DNA of 64,000 bases, from contig JBQTHE010000070.1 in NCBI GenBank assembly GCA_052390115.1, positions 1-64,000 on the forward strand. Direction: 5' to 3'. Below are positions 26,418 through 34,650 of this stretch, one piece after another. Each line of letters starts with the position of its first letter. The first letter of the stretch is position 1. The position numbers and the translations under genes were made by a program. The DNA comes from GCA-003244245 sp052390115 (GTDB lineage: Bacteria > Actinomycetota > Actinomycetes > Mycobacteriales > Pseudonocardiaceae). Under the pieces are notes generated by a model. It was not told the origin of the DNA. It saw nothing but the letters and a program-made list of their open reading frames with translations, and searched no databases.

Positions 26418-26470
26418 GAGTTGGTAGCAGTTAACGGCACCCGTGAGCCGGGTTGGTAGTCCTTGAAGGG
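26418..26470 (-). repeat. Dispersed intergenic repeat R1, copy C (inverted)
   Basis: On the minus strand this copy reads CTTCAAGGACTACCAACCCG, then GTTAACTGCTACCAACTC, nearly matching copy B. It starts 14 bp after the REase-fold gene stop and runs up to the promoter of the next gene. Confidence 0.75.
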
Positions 26471-26478
26471 CGGCCAAC

Positions 26479-26484
26479 TACGCT
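26479..26484 (+). promoter_or_regulatory. -10 box of the radical-SAM gene
   Basis: TACGCT lies 7 nt before ATG 26492, suggesting a leaderless transcript. Repeat R1 copy C occupies the -35 side. Confidence 0.4.
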
Positions 26485-26491
26485 AGCCAGC

Positions 26492-28435
26492 ATGGCTGTT
26501 GCGTCGGTGTTCGAGCAGTTGGAGCTGCTGCTGCCTCGGGTCTCCAAGCCGGTGCAGTATGTCGGAGGCGAGCTCAACGCCACGGTGAAGGACTGGGACA
26601 CCACCACGGTGCGCTGGGCATTGATGTACCCGGACGCCTACGAGGTCGGGGTGCCCAACCAGGGAATCATGATCCTCTACGAGGTGCTCAACGAGCAGTC
26701 CGACGTCCTCGCGGAGCGGACCTACGCGGTGTGGCCGGATCTCGAAAAACTGATGCGCGAGCACGATGTCCCGCAGTTCACCGTGGAATCGCACCGGCCG
26801 GTCGGCGCTTTCGACCTGTTCGGGGTCTCTTTCGCGACCGAACTCGGCTACACGAACCTGCTCACCGCGCTGGACCTCGCCGGGATCCCGCTACACGCCG
26901 CAGACCGCACCGGTGACCATCCTGTGGTCATCGCCGGAGGACACGCCGCGTTCAACCCGGAGCCGATCGCCGACTTCATCGATGCCGCAGTGCTGGGAGA
27001 CGGCGAGGAAGCCGTCCTCGAGATCACCGCGGTCGTGCGGGGCTGGAAGGCGCAGGGAAGCCCAGGAGGCCGCCAGCAACTACTGGGCCGGCTAGCCGGA
27101 GTCGACGGCGTCTACCTGCCGGGCTGCTACCACGTCAGCTACCTCCCCGACGGCGGGATCAGGCACGTCGCCAACAGCGGGCGGGTCCCACAGCGAGTAG
27201 CCAAACGCACCACGATGGACCTCGACGAGTGGCCTTATCCCAAGCAGCCGCTGGTGCCGATCGCGGAGAGTGTGCACGAGCGGATGAGCGTGGAGATCTT
27301 TCGTGGCTGCACTCGCGGCTGCCGGTTCTGCCAAGCCGGGATGATCACACGTCCGGTGCGGGAACGGTCGGTCGAGGGCGTCGGGGAGATGGTCCAGCGC
27401 GGCGTGCAGGCCAGCGGGTTCAGCGAGGTCGGGCTGCTGTCGCTGTCCAGCGCGGACCACTCCGAGATCGGCGAGATCACCAAAGGCTTGGCCGACCGGT
27501 ACGAGGGCACCGGAATCAGCCTGAGTCTGCCGTCGACCCGGGTGGATGCGTTCAACATCGACCTCGCCAACGAGATCTCCCGCAATGGCCGCCGCTCCGG
27601 CTTGACGTTCGCCCCGGAGGGCGGCTCCGAGCGGATCCGCCGGGTGATCAACAAAATGGTGTCCGAAGAAGACCTCATCCGCACCGTCTCCACCGCGTTC
27701 GGCGCGGGTTGGCGGCAGGTGAAGTTGTACTTCATGTGCGGCCTGCCCACCGAGACCGACGACGACGTGGTGCAGATTGCCCAGATGGCGCACAACGTGA
27801 TCAGGGCCGGCCGGGAAGCCAGCGGCAGTAGGGACATCCGGTGCACGATCTCGATCGGCGCCTTCGTGCCGAAGCCGCACACCCCGTTCCAGTGGGCCGC
27901 CCAGGAGCATCCCGACGTCGTCGACCGCCGGCTCAGGAAACTCCGCACGGAGATCAACAGTGATCGCAAGATCGGCCGCAATGTCGGCATGCGCTATCAC
28001 GACGGTAAGCCCGCGCTGATCGAAGGGCTGCTCTCCCGTGGCGATCGCCGGGTTGGCCGGGTGATCGAACGGGTCTGGCGCGACGGCGGCCGGTTCGACG
28101 GCTGGAGTGAGCACTTCCGTTACGACCGGTGGGTTGCCGCCTGCGCCGAAGAGCTCACCCCGCTGGGTGTGTCACTGGAGTGGTTCACCACCCGCGAACG
28201 CGGACGTGACGAGGTGCTGCCCTGGGACCACCTGGACTCCGGACTGGACAAGGAGTGGCTCTGGGACGACTGGCAGGACGCACTGGCCGGCCGCGAGCAG
28301 GATGACTGCCGGTGGACCCCATGCTTCGATTGTGGGGTCTGCCCGTCGATGGGTACCGACATCCAGGTCGGACCCCGCGGACGGCAGCTGCTACCGATCA
28401 GCCCTGTCAGCCAGTGCGACCCGGCCGGCTACTGA
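26492..28435 (+). CDS. B12-binding-type radical SAM protein (TIGR03960-like)
   Basis: The 647-residue protein has an N-terminal B12-binding-like Rossmann region (residues ~40-190) and a central radical SAM domain with the cluster motif RGCTRGCRFCQAG. A second cysteine-rich ending, CFDCGVCPSMG, could bind another metal centre. The arrangement matches the TIGR03960 family, which regularly pairs with the DUF2344 protein encoded at 30152. Here a subtilase gene on the other strand separates the two. Its reaction is unknown. The last 45 bases overlap the 3' end of that subtilase gene. Confidence 0.85.
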   Translation: MAVASVFEQLELLLPRVSKPVQYVGGELNATVKDWDTTTVRWALMYPDAYEVGVPNQGIMILYEVLNEQSDVLAERTYAVWPDLEKLMREHDVPQFTVESHRPVGAFDLFGVSFATELGYTNLLTALDLAGIPLHAADRTGDHPVVIAGGHAAFNPEPIADFIDAAVLGDGEEAVLEITAVVRGWKAQGSPGGRQQLLGRLAGVDGVYLPGCYHVSYLPDGGIRHVANSGRVPQRVAKRTTMDLDEWPYPKQPLVPIAESVHERMSVEIFRGCTRGCRFCQAGMITRPVRERSVEGVGEMVQRGVQASGFSEVGLLSLSSADHSEIGEITKGLADRYEGTGISLSLPSTRVDAFNIDLANEISRNGRRSGLTFAPEGGSERIRRVINKMVSEEDLIRTVSTAFGAGWRQVKLYFMCGLPTETDDDVVQIAQMAHNVIRAGREASGSRDIRCTISIGAFVPKPHTPFQWAAQEHPDVVDRRLRKLRTEINSDRKIGRNVGMRYHDGKPALIEGLLSRGDRRVGRVIERVWRDGGRFDGWSEHFRYDRWVAACAEELTPLGVSLEWFTTRERGRDEVLPWDHLDSGLDKEWLWDDWQDALAGREQDDCRWTPCFDCGVCPSMGTDIQVGPRGRQLLPISPVSQCDPAGY

Positions 28436-29983
28436 GCCCGGCTGCGCATTCACTGCCTTCACCGCATCCACCACGCCATGACCGTAGAACCCGTTGCCGG
28501 AGCGCCCCACGCCGTCCACGCACGCGGCGTCCGGGTCGTCATACCCTGGTATGACGTACCCGGGTTCGTCCTGCGCAGGTTTGTCCAGCGCAGGGCACGG
28601 TAGCGGGTCGGCCTGCTGGCGCAGCAGGGTGGCCACCTCGGCGGGACGGGCCTCGGGCCGGGAGGAGGCGAGCAGCGCGGCCACCCCGGAGGCATGGGGC
28701 GCCGCCATGGACGTACCGCACGCGTAGTCGTACCCGCCGGGGACAGTGGACAATACGCACCCGCTGGGGGAGCCCCTCGGCCGCTGCGCGAAGTCCCCGC
28801 CCGGGGCGGTCACCGCGACCACACCCAGACCGTAGGAGCTGTATCCCGACTTGACCCGCTGCGCGCCGACGGCGGACACCGCGACCACGCCGGGCAGCTC
28901 CGCCGGCAGCACGTCGCAGTGTTTGTCCACCGGCCGCGGCTGCGGGTCAGGTGCGTTGTCCGGGCTGCGCACGTCTTGCTGGGGATCAGCCAGATTCATC
29001 CGCTCATTGCCGGCGGCGGCAACGCTGAGCACCCCTTGGGCCGTTGCGTACTGAACCGCACGCCGGACGGCCTCGTGGGCCACCGCCTGACCTGGCACGT
29101 TGGAACAGGTCAGCAACCACGGGTCGACGAAGAAGCTGCTGCTGGCGATCCGCATCTGCTGCCGGGCGGCCCACATGTAGCCACAGACGGCGTACTCGGG
29201 GTAGATGAACCCGTCGTCGTCTACCACCTTCACCGAGGCCAGCCGAACCCCGGGCGCCACCCCGGTGATGCCGCGCCCATCGTCGGCTGCCGCGATCGTC
29301 CCAGCCACGTGGGTGCCGTGCACAGAGGAACTCGGACTCCACGCACTGGGCGCCTGGTCGGGCCTGCCGGACAAACAGCCCGCCGAGCGGGCAGGGTCGA
29401 CAGCGGTGGCCAGGTCGGGGTGTGTCGCGTCGACTCCGGAGTCCAGCACCCCGACGAGCACCTCTGGGCTACCCCGGTTGATCGTCCTGGCCTGTGGGGC
29501 ATGGATCAGCTCCATGCCCCACTGCTCGGCTGAACGGTCGATGCTCAGCGTCTGCTCCGCTGCGGGCAGCCGATCGGCGGTGCGCAGCACGGCTGTGTCG
29601 TTCCCGGCCGGGTCGTTCTCCTTTGGCCTGGTCAGCTGAGCCTGTTGCGGCGCGGCCAGCGCCTCGGCCTGCGCGCTGTAGGCCCGGGCGGCACCGAATC
29701 GGACGGCGAAAACCGGCTCGGCGGAGGTGACGACCGCGACTCCGATCTGCGGGTAATAGGCAATGCTGGTACCGCAGGCCGCCCGGATCTCCCGAGCCGC
29801 TCGCGACTCGGGAGTCCCGACGTCGAACAGCGCGACGTAGCGCAGCAGCGGGCCCTGCACAGCGCAGTCCGGTGGCTGAGCCGGCAGCTCGGGTGCCGCC
29901 TGGGCGACTACGGGGCCCGGCGAACCGGGCAGCGCGAGCACCGCTCCCACGACCGCGGCAATCCGCAGCAGACGGAGCAACAC
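28391..29983 (-). CDS. Secreted S8-family (subtilisin-like) serine protease
   Basis: The 530-residue product has an N-terminal signal sequence (LLRIAAVVGAVLALPG), a propeptide-like region, then a subtilase domain. The triad is visible: Asp181 (VGVLDSGVD), His222 (HGTHVAGT) and Ser425 (GTSMAAPH), with Asn326 (AAGNE) for the oxyanion hole. No C-terminal membrane anchor is seen, so it should be released. Several cysteines may form disulfides. GTG 29983 starts it. Its insertion splits the usual radical SAM-DUF2344 pair, and its 3' end overlaps the radical SAM gene by 45 bp. Confidence 0.88.
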   Translation of the reverse strand: MLLRLLRIAAVVGAVLALPGSPGPVVAQAAPELPAQPPDCAVQGPLLRYVALFDVGTPESRAAREIRAACGTSIAYYPQIGVAVVTSAEPVFAVRFGAARAYSAQAEALAAPQQAQLTRPKENDPAGNDTAVLRTADRLPAAEQTLSIDRSAEQWGMELIHAPQARTINRGSPEVLVGVLDSGVDATHPDLATAVDPARSAGCLSGRPDQAPSAWSPSSSVHGTHVAGTIAAADDGRGITGVAPGVRLASVKVVDDDGFIYPEYAVCGYMWAARQQMRIASSSFFVDPWLLTCSNVPGQAVAHEAVRRAVQYATAQGVLSVAAAGNERMNLADPQQDVRSPDNAPDPQPRPVDKHCDVLPAELPGVVAVSAVGAQRVKSGYSSYGLGVVAVTAPGGDFAQRPRGSPSGCVLSTVPGGYDYACGTSMAAPHASGVAALLASSRPEARPAEVATLLRQQADPLPCPALDKPAQDEPGYVIPGYDDPDAACVDGVGRSGNGFYGHGVVDAVKAVNAQPGSVAGRVALADRADR

Positions 29984-30151
29984 CCGCAGCCTCCAGGTGG
30001 ACAGGCGGACCGGAAGCCTGACCGTAGTGAGATTCGCCGGGGAGTGACAAGCCGGTGATGAACGGGGCGGCCGTGAGTGGCCGGTCGGGAGTGGCGGGCC
30101 GTGAGCGGCATTGCGTGCTAGAACACTGTTACCCGCTCACGAGAGGCTTCG

Positions 30152-30964
30152 ATGCGCCCCAACCCCTCCGCCGCCCCGGTCTGCAGAGTGCGGCTGCGCT
30201 ACGCCAAGCGTGGCAAGCTGCGGTTCACCTCGCACCGCGACGTCGCCAGAGCCTTCGAGCGGGCGCTACGGCGGGCCGGTCTCCCGATGGCCTACTCGCA
30301 GGGGTACAGCCCGCATCCGAAGGTCTCCTGGATGGGTGCGGCGCCCACCGGGGTGGCCAGCGAGGCGGAGTACCTCGAGATCCAGCTCGTGGACCACGTC
30401 GATCCTGATCTGGTCCGCGCCCGGCTGGACGCGGCTTTGCCGGACGGGCTCGCGGTGCTCGAAGGGGTCCTGGCCGGTCCCGGCGGACTCGCCGAGCGGA
30501 TCGAGGCCAGCAGGTGGCGCATCGAGGTCCCCGGGCTGCCCAGTGAGCAGCTCCGGCAGGCCGCCCAGGCGCTGCTCGCCGTCCCAGAACTGCTGGTCGA
30601 ACGGGTCGTCAAGGACGGACGGCGAAAGCTGGATGCACGGGCCGCGATCGTCTCGCTGGAGGTTGAGGATTTTCCCGCGCTGACGCCTATGCCGGATCCG
30701 CTCACCACGTGTGGGATACTGATAGCGGTTGTACGGCAGGTTAACCCTGCGGTCCGACCCGACGATGTGCTGAGCGCGCTCGGCGTCGTCGCCGGCCTCC
30801 CGCCGCCGGTGCCCGCGAAAGCGATCCGGATGGCGCAAGGTCGGCTCGACGACGACGGGGATCTCGTCGACCCGCTCGCTGCGGACCGGACATTCGCCCG
30901 GACGGCGGTGGTGGGGTGCGATGGCGGGCCGGATCAGCACGATGTCGCGGGACACGCCGGTTGA
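30152..30964 (+). CDS. DUF2344/TIGR03936-family protein, partner of the radical SAM gene
   Basis: The 270-residue protein starts VRLRYAKRGKLRFTSHRDVARAFERALRRAGLPMAYSQGYSPHPK in its first 60 residues (listed here in parts: LRYAKRGKLRF, SHRDVARAFERALRR, YSQGYSPHPK). These are hallmarks of the TIGR03936 family, which is encoded next to or fused with TIGR03960 radical SAM proteins. A role in RNA modification is suspected for the family but not shown. rne follows, as is common in actinobacteria. Confidence 0.8.
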   Translation: MRPNPSAAPVCRVRLRYAKRGKLRFTSHRDVARAFERALRRAGLPMAYSQGYSPHPKVSWMGAAPTGVASEAEYLEIQLVDHVDPDLVRARLDAALPDGLAVLEGVLAGPGGLAERIEASRWRIEVPGLPSEQLRQAAQALLAVPELLVERVVKDGRRKLDARAAIVSLEVEDFPALTPMPDPLTTCGILIAVVRQVNPAVRPDDVLSALGVVAGLPPPVPAKAIRMAQGRLDDDGDLVDPLAADRTFARTAVVGCDGGPDQHDVAGHAG

Positions 30965-31095
30965 CCGCTCCGGACCGCGGAGCTGCCGGTGGAACACAGG
31001 ATTGCCGTCGCCGGACTCGGCGGCGGATGACGCATAGGGCCCCTGCGCGGCCGCGTCCCGACAGGTGGGACGCGCCCGGGGGCTGGAGGAGCTGA

Positions 31096-33750
31096 ATGGC
31101 GAACACGACAACACCCGCCGGAGGCATTGGCGGGCGAACAGACACATCCAGCGCCAGCGGGCCCGCCGGGGCTGAGCTTGCTGCCTCCCTGCCGGACCGG
31201 CTGCGCGTGCACGCTTTGGCCAAGCTGCTCTCGCTGAGCAGCAAGGAAGTCATGGTCGTGCTGACCGAGCTCGGCATCGCGATCCGCAGCCCGCAGTCCA
31301 GCATCGACCGGGGGACCGCGTTGCGGGCGGTGCAGGTGCTGCTGCCGGATCCTGAACCCGACACGGTGGAAGCCGACCAGATCGACCTGCGAACCGTCGA
31401 GGTGGAGGACCGCGGCGCACCGGGGGTGCCACTGGCGCCGGTGTTCAACGCGGCAGCACCGGTGTTCCTGCCGCCGGTCTCGACGCCGGCGGTCGCCGAG
31501 GAGCCCGACGACTCCGACGAGCAGGGCGAGGGCGAGGCGGAGGCCGACGGAGCCAGCCGGCGACGGCGGCGCCGCGGCCGGCGTGGTCGGGGTCGGGGCA
31601 AGACCAGCGAGGACACCGAGGACGGCTCGATCGAGCAAGACGACGACAACGGCGAGTCCGACAGTGGCGAGTCCCCGGATCAGGAGGGCGAAGATCGCCC
31701 GACCGAGGAGGCCGGTGACGGCGCGGGGAGGCGCCGCCGTCGCCGCCGTCGCCGTCGAGACGGTGGCGACGATGAAGCTGCCGCCCGCGAGGACGACCCG
31801 CCGGACACCGTCGTGCATGTCCGGGAGACCACGGACCGTCCGGCCGAGGACGAGGTGCAGGCGATCCGCGGCTCCACCCGCCTGGAGGCCAAGAGGCAGC
31901 GCCGGCGGGATGGCCGGGAGGCCGGCAGGCGGCGGGCTCCGATCCTGTCCGAGTCGGAGTTCCTCACCCGGCGTGAGGCCGTCGAGCGCACCATGGTCGT
32001 GCGTGAGCACCCTGAGCGCACCCAGATCGCGGTGCTCGAGGACGACGTCCTGGTGGAGCACTTCGTCACTGCGTCGGGCTCTGGATCACTGGTCGGCAAC
32101 GTCTATCTCGGCCGGGTGCAGAACGTGCTGCCCTCGATGGAAGCCGCTTTCGTGGACATCGGACGGGGCCGCAACGCGGTGCTCTACGCCGGGGAGGTGG
32201 ATTGGGACGCCGCCGGACTCGAAGGCAAGGCGCGCCGCATCGAGCAGGCCCTGTCCAGCGGTGACAGCGTTCTCGTGCAGGTCACGAAGGACCCGGTGGG
32301 GCATAAGGGCGCGCGGCTGACCACCCAGATCAGCTTGCCCGGTCGGTTCCTGGTGTACGTGCCGGGCGGCCGGGCTACCGGGATCAGCCGCAAGCTGCCC
32401 GATACCGAGCGCAAGCGCCTCAAGGAGGTACTCAAGCGGATCGTCCCCGAGGACGCCGGCGTCATCATCCGGACCGCCTCGGAAGGTGTCAGCGAGGAGG
32501 AACTGGCTCGCGACGTCCGCCGGTTGCAGGCTCAATGGGAGGTCATCCAGAACCGTTCCGGCACCTCCGCCGCAAGCTCCGGGAGCAAGGTCAAAGCACC
32601 GGAGCTGCTCTACGAAGAGCCTGACCTGCTGGTGAAGGTGGTGCGGGATCTGTTCACCGAGGACTTCCGCGAACTCGTCGTCCAGGGCGACGACGCCTGG
32701 GACACCGTGGAGGGCTATGTCAAACATGTGGCCCCGGACCTGATGACACGGGTGCGCAGGCAAACCGGTGCCGGCGACGTGTTCGCCGAGTTCCGGATCG
32801 ACGAGCAGATCACCAAGGCGCTGGACCGCAAGGTGTGGCTACCTTCCGGTGGTTACCTGATCATCGACCGCACTGAGGCGATGACGGTGATCGACGTCAA
32901 CACCGGCAAGTTCACCGGGTCGGGTGGCAACCTCGAAGAGACCGTCACCCGCAACAACCTCGAAGCCGCCGAGGAGATCATCAGGCAGCTCCGGCTTCGG
33001 GACATCGGCGGGATCATCGTGATCGACTTCATCGACATGGTGCTCGAGTCGAACCGCGACCTCGTGCTACGCCGGCTGACCGAATGCCTGGGCCGGGATC
33101 GCACCCGCCACCAGGTTGCCGAGGTCACCTCGCTGGGGTTGGTCCAGATGACCAGGAAGAAGGTCGGCACCGGGCTGCTGGAGGCGTATTCCACCGCCTG
33201 CGAGCACTGCAAGGGCCGCGGCGTGCTGGTGTCCGCGGAACCGGTGAACGTCCGGAGCCAGGGGGTGCCAGCGCCGGCCGGGCCGCCATCCAAGACCAAG
33301 GAGTCCGCTGGTGTGAACGGCCGTCGCGCGCGGCCCCGTGGACGTGCGTCGGGAGGCGATCCTGGGACACCGGAGCAAGGGACACCGGAACAGGGGACAC
33401 CAGAGCAGGTAAGCGCCGAGGCCCTGCCCGCTGGGCAGGATGCACCCTTGCCTCCCACCGGGAATTCGCTGTCTCCCACGGGGGATTCGCCGGAGGCGAC
33501 GCCGGAAACCAATTCGGTGGCCGCCTCAGCAGCCACGTCGGGGGCTGCCGCCAATGACGTTCCCGTGACGGCTCCCTCGACGACCGATGCTCCGGGCGCG
33601 CTTGCGCAGCCTGCAGCGCGCACTGTGACGCGCCGCCGCCGGGCTGCCTCGCGGCCGGCCGGGCCGCCCGCCCCCGATCTGCCGGAGGGTGGCGACCCGT
33701 CCGTCCCGGCCCTCCGCGGGGATGCGCGCGAGGTGAGCACCCCGGTTTGA
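31096..33750 (+). CDS. rne: Ribonuclease E/G family endoribonuclease
   Basis: This 884-residue RNase E/G initiates mRNA decay and processes rRNA. An IF2_N-like helical segment (DRLRVHALAKLLSLSS) near residue 35 is followed by an acidic and Arg-rich disordered region (~145-300), the S1 domain (GNVYLGRVQNVLPSMEAAFVD), the 5' sensor and the catalytic DNase I-like domain (VIDVNTGKFTG, then IVIDFIDM). The zinc-link CEHCKGRG is present. The C-terminal ~180 residues are disordered and include three GTPEQ units (33364-33408). A mid-protein poly-Arg tract likely binds RNA. The start is ATG 31096. Confidence 0.93.
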   Translation: MANTTTPAGGIGGRTDTSSASGPAGAELAASLPDRLRVHALAKLLSLSSKEVMVVLTELGIAIRSPQSSIDRGTALRAVQVLLPDPEPDTVEADQIDLRTVEVEDRGAPGVPLAPVFNAAAPVFLPPVSTPAVAEEPDDSDEQGEGEAEADGASRRRRRRGRRGRGRGKTSEDTEDGSIEQDDDNGESDSGESPDQEGEDRPTEEAGDGAGRRRRRRRRRRDGGDDEAAAREDDPPDTVVHVRETTDRPAEDEVQAIRGSTRLEAKRQRRRDGREAGRRRAPILSESEFLTRREAVERTMVVREHPERTQIAVLEDDVLVEHFVTASGSGSLVGNVYLGRVQNVLPSMEAAFVDIGRGRNAVLYAGEVDWDAAGLEGKARRIEQALSSGDSVLVQVTKDPVGHKGARLTTQISLPGRFLVYVPGGRATGISRKLPDTERKRLKEVLKRIVPEDAGVIIRTASEGVSEEELARDVRRLQAQWEVIQNRSGTSAASSGSKVKAPELLYEEPDLLVKVVRDLFTEDFRELVVQGDDAWDTVEGYVKHVAPDLMTRVRRQTGAGDVFAEFRIDEQITKALDRKVWLPSGGYLIIDRTEAMTVIDVNTGKFTGSGGNLEETVTRNNLEAAEEIIRQLRLRDIGGIIVIDFIDMVLESNRDLVLRRLTECLGRDRTRHQVAEVTSLGLVQMTRKKVGTGLLEAYSTACEHCKGRGVLVSAEPVNVRSQGVPAPAGPPSKTKESAGVNGRRARPRGRASGGDPGTPEQGTPEQGTPEQVSAEALPAGQDAPLPPTGNSLSPTGDSPEATPETNSVAASAATSGAAANDVPVTAPSTTDAPGALAQPAARTVTRRRRAASRPAGPPAPDLPEGGDPSVPALRGDAREVSTPV
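33364..33408 (+). repeat. Three tandem 15-bp units inside rne
   Basis: Three adjacent 15-bp units each encode Gly-Thr-Pro-Glu-Gln with only synonymous differences. They lie in the disordered tail of RNase E and may vary in number between strains. Confidence 0.8.
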
Positions 33751-33915
33751 CCGGGCCGGATGGCGGGCCGTACCCTCATTGGCGGCCCGCCTGATCGGCG
33801 GGTCTAGGTTTGTGCACGCAGGTTTGGGCACACAGCGTCTGCCAACACAGTGTCTGTCCGATTCAGCGTCTGTCCGATTCAGTCCGATTCAGTCGAACAG
33901 CAGGAGCCCCACCCG
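33751..33915 (+). promoter_or_regulatory. rne-rplU intergenic region with competing hairpins and tandem repeats
   Basis: GGCGGGCC (33762-33769) can pair with GGCCCGCC (33784-33791). The latter overlaps CCCGCC (33786-33791), which alternatively pairs with GGCGGG (33797-33802). The stems are mutually exclusive. Downstream, GGTTTGnGCACnCAG occurs twice (33806-33834) and GTCTGTCCGATTCAG twice plus a partial third copy (33852-33892), just before the rplU ribosome-binding site (AGGAG). The region could end rne transcription or control L21 expression. Confidence 0.45.
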
Positions 33916-34224
33916 ATGTACGCGATCGTGAAGAGCGGCGGCAAGCAGTACAAAGTGGCCGTCGGGGACGTCGTCGAGGTGGAGAAGCTCGAGGGCGCGC
34001 CCGGGACCGAGATCAGCTTCCCCGCCGTGCTGCTCGTGGACGGCTCCGAGGTGACGACCGACGCCACTGCCCTTGGCGCGGCCTCGGTCAGCGGAAAGGT
34101 CATCGCGCAGGCCAAGGGCCCCAAGATCCGGATCCACAAGTTCAAGAACAAGACTGGTTACCACAAGCGCCAGGGTCACCGCCAGCAGCTGACCCGCGTC
34201 GAGGTCACCGGCATCTCTCGGTGA
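33916..34224 (+). CDS. rplU: 50S ribosomal protein L21
   Basis: The 102-residue product is a typical L21 (MYAIVKSGGKQYKVAVGD start, KIRIHKFKNKTGYHKRQGHR block). It binds 23S rRNA in the large subunit. AGGAG lies 9 nt before ATG 33916. It forms an operon with rpmA, 36 bp downstream. Confidence 0.97.
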   Translation: MYAIVKSGGKQYKVAVGDVVEVEKLEGAPGTEISFPAVLLVDGSEVTTDATALGAASVSGKVIAQAKGPKIRIHKFKNKTGYHKRQGHRQQLTRVEVTGISR

Positions 34225-34260
34225 TCTCTGGACACCGTGACCTTGGGAGGTTGAGTACCG

Positions 34261-34518
34261 ATGGCACATAAGAAGGGCGCGTCCAGCTCCCGGAACGGCC
34301 GTGACTCCAACGCCCAGCGGCTTGGGGTGAAGCGGTTCGGCGGGCAGGCGGTCAATGCAGGCGAGATCCTCATCCGTCAGCGCGGCACCAAGTTCCGCCC
34401 GGGCGTGCAGGTCGGGCGCGGTGGCGGCGACACCCTGTTCGCACTCGAGGCGGGTGCGGTGCAGTGCAGCTCCTAGCGTGGGCGCAAGATGGTCAACATC
34501 GTCCCGGCCGAGGCCTGA
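34261..34518 (+). CDS. rpmA: 50S ribosomal protein L27 with premature in-frame TAG
   Basis: L27 reaches the peptidyl transferase centre with its N-terminus. Here the normal MAHKKGASSSRNGRDS start is intact, and the frame then meets TAG at 34474-34476 after 71 residues (ending AVQCSS). The same frame continues RGRKMVNIVPAEA to TGA 34516, which is the normal L27 C-terminus. Against the usual FGTK, four neighbouring codons read Cys-Ser-Ser-stop, a clustered change. This could be a local sequencing error, a real C-terminal truncation of 14 residues, or read-through. The 85-codon extent is given. Confidence 0.85.
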
Positions 34519-34543
34519 ACCCGGCCCACACAGCGAACTCCCC

Positions 34544-34584
34544 ACGAGGGGCGGGACCGGCGAGATGACCGGCCCGCCCCTCGT
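34544..34584 (+). terminator. Strong hairpin after rpmA
   Basis: ACGAGGGGCGGG (34544-34555) pairs perfectly with CCCGCCCCTCGT (34573-34584), with an inner CCGG/CCGG pair and an 8-base loop. It has no long U-tract, as is common in high-GC actinobacteria, and lies 25 bp after the rpmA stop. Confidence 0.8.
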
Positions 34585-34650
34585 CGGCTTTGCAGCATCG
34601 ATCGAGATCGAGTGGGCCCTGAGTGGGCTTCGAGGTGAGGAGGTGCAGAG

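Noticed and set aside
34474..34476. TAG in rpmA as a pyrrolysine codon
   Set aside because: L27 normally has Lys here, no pyl genes are visible, and the neighbouring codons are altered too, which points to error or decay.
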